NCBI GenBank assembly: GCA_047619485.1
Contig: JBLHKE010000277.1
Location: forward strand, 1 to 9,478
Direction: 5' to 3'
DNA from: JBLHKE01 sp047619485
GTDB taxonomy: Bacteria > Verrucomicrobiota > Verrucomicrobiia > Verrucomicrobiales > DEV007
DNA: 9,478 nt
This document shows, piece by piece, positions 6,044 to 9,478 of this stretch. A program made the translations under genes and the position numbers. A model generated the notes under the pieces. It did no database searches. It saw only the letters and a program-made list of their open reading frames with translations, and was not told where the DNA came from. Each line of letters starts with the position of its first letter. The stretch's first letter is position 1.

Positions 6044-6982
6044 CTAGCTGGGCTGCTGGGGATCAGGCAACTCCGGTGGATATTCGATCTCAGCAGGGGC
6101 GGGTGCGGGTTCGATCGCTTCTGGCTGATGCCCGGCGAGCAATCTTGGGAAGCCTGGTTCGGTCTCGGGCAACGTTTCAGTTTCAGGTTGTGGGTAGGAA
6201 GGCTGGTAGATCACCTCCTCGGGATAGGGGTCGCTCACCACCGGTGGCATTTCGATCGCCTCCTCCCCTGCTACCTCCGAGACCTGCGGGACGATGTCTT
6301 CTGACGCCATGTGCGGATCGGAGGGCTCCCGATAGATCGAGGCGAGCAGTCCACCGAGCAGAATCTCCATCCTCACACCCATGCGCTCGATCTTCTTCAT
6401 GAAGTAGCTGTGCGCGACGACGGTCGGAACAGCGATGGCCAGACCGGCAATGGTCGTGTTGAGCGCCTCGGCGATGCCCATTGCGATGGCGCTGTTGTCA
6501 GCGGTATCACCGAGGTTCGAGAAAACATTCACCAGTCCTGACACCGTCCCGAGCAGCCCCAGCAGTGGTGCGATGGTGATGACCACCTCCAAGAGCGCGA
6601 CGCCGGATTCGAGCTCGACGATCTCCTCGCGAGCACGCGCCTCGACCGCGCGCGACGCGTCACTCTTATCGGCGTGATCTCCAGAAAGCGCGACCAGACT
6701 GAGCCGCCCAAGCGACGAGCGTGAACGGCGCAACTCACCCGCTAGCGCGCGCGACGCTTGGGAATCGATCGAGGCCGGTGCGCGCTCGATCGCGTCCACG
6801 GCTTCCCCGGGGAGCACGAGACGACGCCTCAGGTCGAGCGCCTTGTAGATGATCACCGTGATCGAGAGGATCGACAACCCGACCAGGAAAAACATGAACA
6901 GCTTGCCCGCGTAGAAGAAATTCCACACCGATTCGAAGGCGTCGGGGACTGCTTGAAAAATTCCTGCTAGGATGAATGGCAT
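6044..6982 (-). CDS. exbB: ExbB/TolQ/MotA-family proton channel protein with long Pro/Glu-rich tail
   Basis: The product forms the multimeric proton channel that works with ExbD to energise TonB. I chose the ATG at 6982 (312 residues); an upstream TTG at 7027 would overlap the tonB-like stop. Three membrane helices are visible: about 28-49 (KLFMFFLVGLSILSITVIIY), 129-152 (the family signature ITIAPLLGLLGTVSGLV) and 172-194 (NTTIAGLAIAVPTVVAHSY). The conserved EALNTTIAGL just before the last helix is typical. Helix 1 is followed by a cytoplasmic loop of about 75 residues. The odd part is the last 95 or so residues (218-312), a low-complexity acidic and Pro-rich tail (PEEVIYQ, PETETLPETEP, EPAPAPAEIE) that normal ExbB lacks. 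By topology this tail should be cytoplasmic. It lies 26 bp after the tonB-like gene and 12 bp before exbD. Confidence 0.92.
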   Translation of the reverse strand: MPFILAGIFQAVPDAFESVWNFFYAGKLFMFFLVGLSILSITVIIYKALDLRRRLVLPGEAVDAIERAPASIDSQASRALAGELRRSRSSLGRLSLVALSGDHADKSDASRAVEARAREEIVELESGVALLEVVITIAPLLGLLGTVSGLVNVFSNLGDTADNSAIAMGIAEALNTTIAGLAIAVPTVVAHSYFMKKIERMGVRMEILLGGLLASIYREPSDPHMASEDIVPQVSEVAGEEAIEMPPVVSDPYPEEVIYQPSYPQPETETLPETEPGFPRLLAGHQPEAIEPAPAPAEIEYPPELPDPQQPS

Positions 6983-7008
6983 GGTCGGTGATTCGAAGGG
7001 GAAAATGA

Positions 7009-8373
7009 CTAATCGATGAGGAGCCAATCGTAGGGAAGGGTGAGCACATCTCCTCCGAGCACCTCCAGCACTGCTTTCGGCATCGGTGGAATCTCGGCAT
7101 TGAGGATCGAATTCAGCGCCAGATCTTTGGTCGATGGCGACACCCGATCCTCGAGCACCTGCAGCTTGCTCACCTTGCCATCTGGGCTGACGACAAAACT
7201 CACTTCGAGGCTGCCTAAGCTCACCTGCCCCGGATTCTTCCCCCGCTCGTGCAGCCAGCGTTTCTCGATCACCCCGTTCACCTCTCGTTGGTAGCGTCCG
7301 AGAGCCGTCTCGGCAGCATCGACCGCGGCTTCGTTTCCACGCGCGGAAATCATCCCGGCAATCTTTTTCTGGCGAGTCTCTGGTTGGAATACGTCCAGAT
7401 CGGCTGCGCTCTGCTCATTGGCCTCCACCTTCATTTCATCGGCACCTTCGGTGTCCAACTTCTCCCCAATCGTCTCAGCGGCGAGGGTCCCCGAATCGGC
7501 GAGCAGGCTGGGATCGAGCTTCACCTCGGCGGAACTCGCGGTCGAATCAGCAGGCTGGGCGACCTCGACTGCGGCGATCGGGATCGTCGCATCCTCCGTC
7601 ACCTCACCATCACGGCTTTCGCGATCAGCCATCTCTAGGGCTGGCAAGTCTTCACCGTCCTGGCTCGGCATGTCCTCCAAGCCGTTCTCATCCGGGGCGA
7701 GTTCGCTCGTCGCGACCGTGTTGCGATCCGATTCAAAACGTGTGTCTTCCGGCGCCTTGCTGGCAGGATCGTTCTGGCTGGTGCGGACGTATCTAGTGTC
7801 CTCCGGTTCTTCGGGTTTCTCTTCAATCACCACGTCCGGCAACAACAGAGCGGTTTCCTCCTCCATCGCTGGAGCCTCATGGTCCTCGTCCGAATACGCA
7901 CGCAGATGCAACGTGATAGCGCCTTCCACATCCCGCCCGTTGCCGGCAATACCAATGTGGTAATCGGTGCCAGCCACCGGCACGAAACTCAAAGTGCCAC
8001 TGAGCGACTCCCCGACCGCCTCGAGCTTGTCGACTGCGAATCCCCGGTAGACGCCAAGCAGCGGATCGCCGCCCTGCAACTCGACCTCGAGCAACACGTC
8101 GAGCGCGCCTTCAGGGGCACGCCAACTCCACCAGACGGAACCACTCTGCCCCTCTACCGCCGCATGCATCGGTTCGCCCCGCTCGCGCGAAGCTGCGTAA
8201 TTCGAGCCAGTCGCGACGATCTCGGCCTCCTCGCCAAGAACCGTGCGCAGGGAAAAATCGTCATTCGCTGGCATCCCGCCGAACGCGATCCAGCCGATGG
8301 CGACCCCGACCAACATCAGGTGCCCAAAGGCAGAGCCCACGACGGCTGAAGCGATATTCCTCCTGATGGTCAT
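7009..8373 (-). CDS. tonB: TonB-like energy transducer with a periplasmic PPC-like domain
   Basis: The 454-residue product has one N-terminal membrane helix (about 8-31) with Ser14-x3-His18, the same Ser-x3-His pattern known in the TonB anchor (Ser16/His20 in E. coli). Residues 37-160 resemble the beta-sandwich modules of PPC type: NDDF (37-40), GSNYAASRERGEPMHA (56-71), SVWWSWRAP (79-87), GVYRG (107-111), then VPVAGTDYHIGIAG (131-144). A long acidic linker follows (160-345; many Glu and Asp instead of the usual Pro/Lys repeats). The last 95 or so residues look like a TonB/TolA C-terminal domain: YQREVNGVIEKRW (361-373), LEVSFVVSPDGKVSKLQV (389-406) and EIPPMP (427-432). ExbB and ExbD genes follow at once, supporting a TonB role. 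It starts 95 bp after the rex stop; no clear ribosome binding site is seen. A TolA-like role is the main alternative. Confidence 0.85.
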   Translation of the reverse strand: MTIRRNIASAVVGSAFGHLMLVGVAIGWIAFGGMPANDDFSLRTVLGEEAEIVATGSNYAASRERGEPMHAAVEGQSGSVWWSWRAPEGALDVLLEVELQGGDPLLGVYRGFAVDKLEAVGESLSGTLSFVPVAGTDYHIGIAGNGRDVEGAITLHLRAYSDEDHEAPAMEEETALLLPDVVIEEKPEEPEDTRYVRTSQNDPASKAPEDTRFESDRNTVATSELAPDENGLEDMPSQDGEDLPALEMADRESRDGEVTEDATIPIAAVEVAQPADSTASSAEVKLDPSLLADSGTLAAETIGEKLDTEGADEMKVEANEQSAADLDVFQPETRQKKIAGMISARGNEAAVDAAETALGRYQREVNGVIEKRWLHERGKNPGQVSLGSLEVSFVVSPDGKVSKLQVLEDRVSPSTKDLALNSILNAEIPPMPKAVLEVLGGDVLTLPYDWLLID

Positions 8374-8468
8374 CGTGCTGGTTGGTGTTTCAAATCGGAG
8401 TCTCCTCCCGGGTTTCCAGACGGGGAAGCGGCGGGAGAGTCGCCCGGATCGCGACCGTTTTCAATGAC

Positions 8469-9116
8469 TCACTCAGATCGCACGAAGTAACTGAGGTGTT
8501 CCAGCGCCAGCGCCAGGTCGACGGCGTGGACCATAACTTTATCCGGGACCTGCAAGACGGTCGGGGAAAAATTTAGGATTGCTTGCACGCCCGCCTCGAC
8601 GAGTTCGTTTGCGACCTCTTGTGCGACTCTCGCCGGCACCGTCAAGATTGCCATCTTGACCGAGTTCGCCTGCACGAAGCCCCTCATCTCATCGACCGGG
8701 TGGACAGGAATCCCCGAGTGCTTAGAAATTTCCTCGCAGCGTGAGTGATCGGAATCGAACGCAGCGCGCAGTTCGAAGCCTTCTTTTTGGAACCCCTGGT
8801 AACGCAGCAGAGCGGCACCGAGGTTGCCGACGCCGACCAGCACTACTGGTTGCAGACTGTTCGTTCCGAGCACCTCATTGATCGTTGCCGAGAGGCTCTC
8901 GACGTTGTAACCGAGCCCGCGGGTGCCGAATTGGCCAAAGTAGGTGAGATCTTTACGCAACTGAGTGGGCTTCACCCCTGCCGCCTTTGCCAAAACCTCA
9001 GAAGACACCGTCTCCATCCCGTTCTTCCGCAGTCGTTCGAGGCAACGCTGGTAGATCGAGAGCCGAAAAATCGACTTCCTTGGGATTGCTGCCTCCTGTT
9101 TGACTTCTTTTGCCAT
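8469..9116 (-). CDS. rex: Redox-sensing transcriptional repressor Rex
   Basis: Rex binds its operators when NADH/NAD+ is low and leaves when NADH rises, so it links respiration and fermentation genes to the redox state. The 215-residue product has the N-terminal winged helix (about 15-75) with the family stretch VKPTQLRKDLTYFGQFGTRG (48-67), typical of the DNA-contacting helix and wing. A Rossmann domain with GVGNLG (95-100) and an acidic residue after strand 2 (Asp121) for NAD(H) binding follows. The C-terminal helix (VDLALALEHLSYFV) fits domain swapping in the dimer. The ATG at 9116 is chosen over a TTG five codons upstream because that TTG lies inside the operator and the length from ATG fits the family. 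A split Rex-like site touches the start codon, so autoregulation is likely. The TonB cluster follows after 95 bp with no clear terminator between. Confidence 0.96.
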   Translation of the reverse strand: MAKEVKQEAAIPRKSIFRLSIYQRCLERLRKNGMETVSSEVLAKAAGVKPTQLRKDLTYFGQFGTRGLGYNVESLSATINEVLGTNSLQPVVLVGVGNLGAALLRYQGFQKEGFELRAAFDSDHSRCEEISKHSGIPVHPVDEMRGFVQANSVKMAILTVPARVAQEVANELVEAGVQAILNFSPTVLQVPDKVMVHAVDLALALEHLSYFVRSE

Positions 9117-9144
9117 TTGTGAAAATGGCAATGGAATTTCACAA
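9117..9144. promoter_or_regulatory. Rex-type operator with unusually wide spacing
   Basis: TTGTGAA (9117-9123) and TTCACAA (9138-9144) are perfect Rex half-sites in inverted orientation; symmetry extends one more base inwards on each side. The known Rex consensus is TTGTGAA-N4-TTCACAA. Here the spacer is 14 bp, exactly 10 bp more, about one helical turn. The site directly abuts the rex start codon (9116-9114). Overlapping canonical 18-bp sites were tested by eye at both ends and the partner half-sites do not match. Confidence 0.7.
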
Positions 9145-9478
9145 AATCAAGCCGAATTCAGGGTGGTGCTAGTTTGTATCGCCCCTGCGCTGAATCACTT
9201 AAATCCCCTGCATTGTAGCAAAACCGTCGCCAAACCCTCCGCGCCGGTCGGCAAATTCATGAGGAAAACCGAATTGTAGACGAACTTGCCAAATTGAGGA
9301 TAGAGAACCTCAATTAACAGTGGAATGCGCGGCAAACGAGGTTTGAGGGATGGCTAGACGGCAAACATGGATAAATCGGCAATTTCGACGCTTCGCCAAC
9401 AAAGCCAGCGCTCAAATCTTGCGGCGAACACACGACTGCTTGGACTTATTGGAGTAAGAGTCCCTACTGGTAGGATTG
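9145..9478. other. Gene-free leader upstream of rex, edge of window
   Basis: No protein or RNA gene is supported here; the frames are short and broken. Visible structure: a perfect 8-bp hairpin AATTGAGG (9292-9299) with CCTCAATT (9308-9315) and an 8-nt loop but no T-run, and a recurring word CGGCAAA at 9249, 9330 and 9359, with a shorter CGGCAA at 9377. I could not pick a confident rex promoter. A gene may start beyond 9478. Confidence 0.5.

Noticed and set aside
6983..7027. N-terminal extension of ExbB from the TTG at 7027
   Set aside because: It would overlap the end of the tonB-like gene and add residues not typical of the family; the ATG at 6982 is simpler.
9292..9315. AATTGAGG/CCTCAATT hairpin as an intrinsic terminator
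   Set aside because: The stem is AT-rich and neither side has a T-run long enough.

Overview
The window looks like part of a chromosome from a Verrucomicrobia-type bacterium of the PVC group. This is inferred from gene content and sequence style, not from a marker gene. The hints are a plant/cyanobacterial-type IspH, a TonB-like protein carrying a PPC-like 'NDDF...GEP...SVWWSW' domain, a Lys/Ala-rich histone-tail protein and an SGNH hydrolase with a C-terminal module of planctomycete/verrucomicrobial flavour. All eight complete genes and the one partial gene lie on the minus strand, so the biological order is from the right end to the left. Most start codons lack a clear Shine-Dalgarno sequence; exbD is the exception.

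Layout in order of transcription: (1) 9117-9478, a non-coding leader with a split Rex-type operator touching the rex start codon. (2) rex (8469-9116), the NADH/NAD+ sensing repressor. (3) After a 95-bp gap, a TonB-type energy-transduction cluster, tonB-like (7009-8373), exbB-like (6044-6982) and exbD (5567-6031), followed by def (peptide deformylase, 5013-5570), whose start codon overlaps the exbD stop as ATGA. (4) A secreted SGNH/GDSL hydrolase with an extra C-terminal domain (3469-4839). (5) A 559-bp gene-free interval (2910-3468). It holds the only convincing plus-strand transcription unit: a strong sigma70-like promoter, a perfect inverted repeat and a textbook intrinsic terminator, together predicting a small RNA of about 75 nt. 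(6) An L,D-transpeptidase (2235-2909) followed 18 bp later by ispH (966-2216). (7) A 698-bp interval (268-965) with a 24-bp tandem repeat, a hairpin and a possible decayed reading frame. (8) The first 89 codons of a Lys/Ala-rich DNA-binding protein that runs off the left edge (1-267).

Functional reading: redox sensing (Rex) sits directly upstream of an envelope energy-transduction system (TonB/ExbB/ExbD) that draws on the proton motive force. Two envelope enzymes (L,D-transpeptidase and SGNH hydrolase) and an isoprenoid enzyme that supplies lipid carriers and quinones follow. Housekeeping genes dominate. The less ordinary items are the TonB architecture, the ExbB tail, the 28-bp Rex operator, the candidate small RNA and the hydrolase C-terminal domain. 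No mobile element, CRISPR array, tRNA or rRNA was seen.
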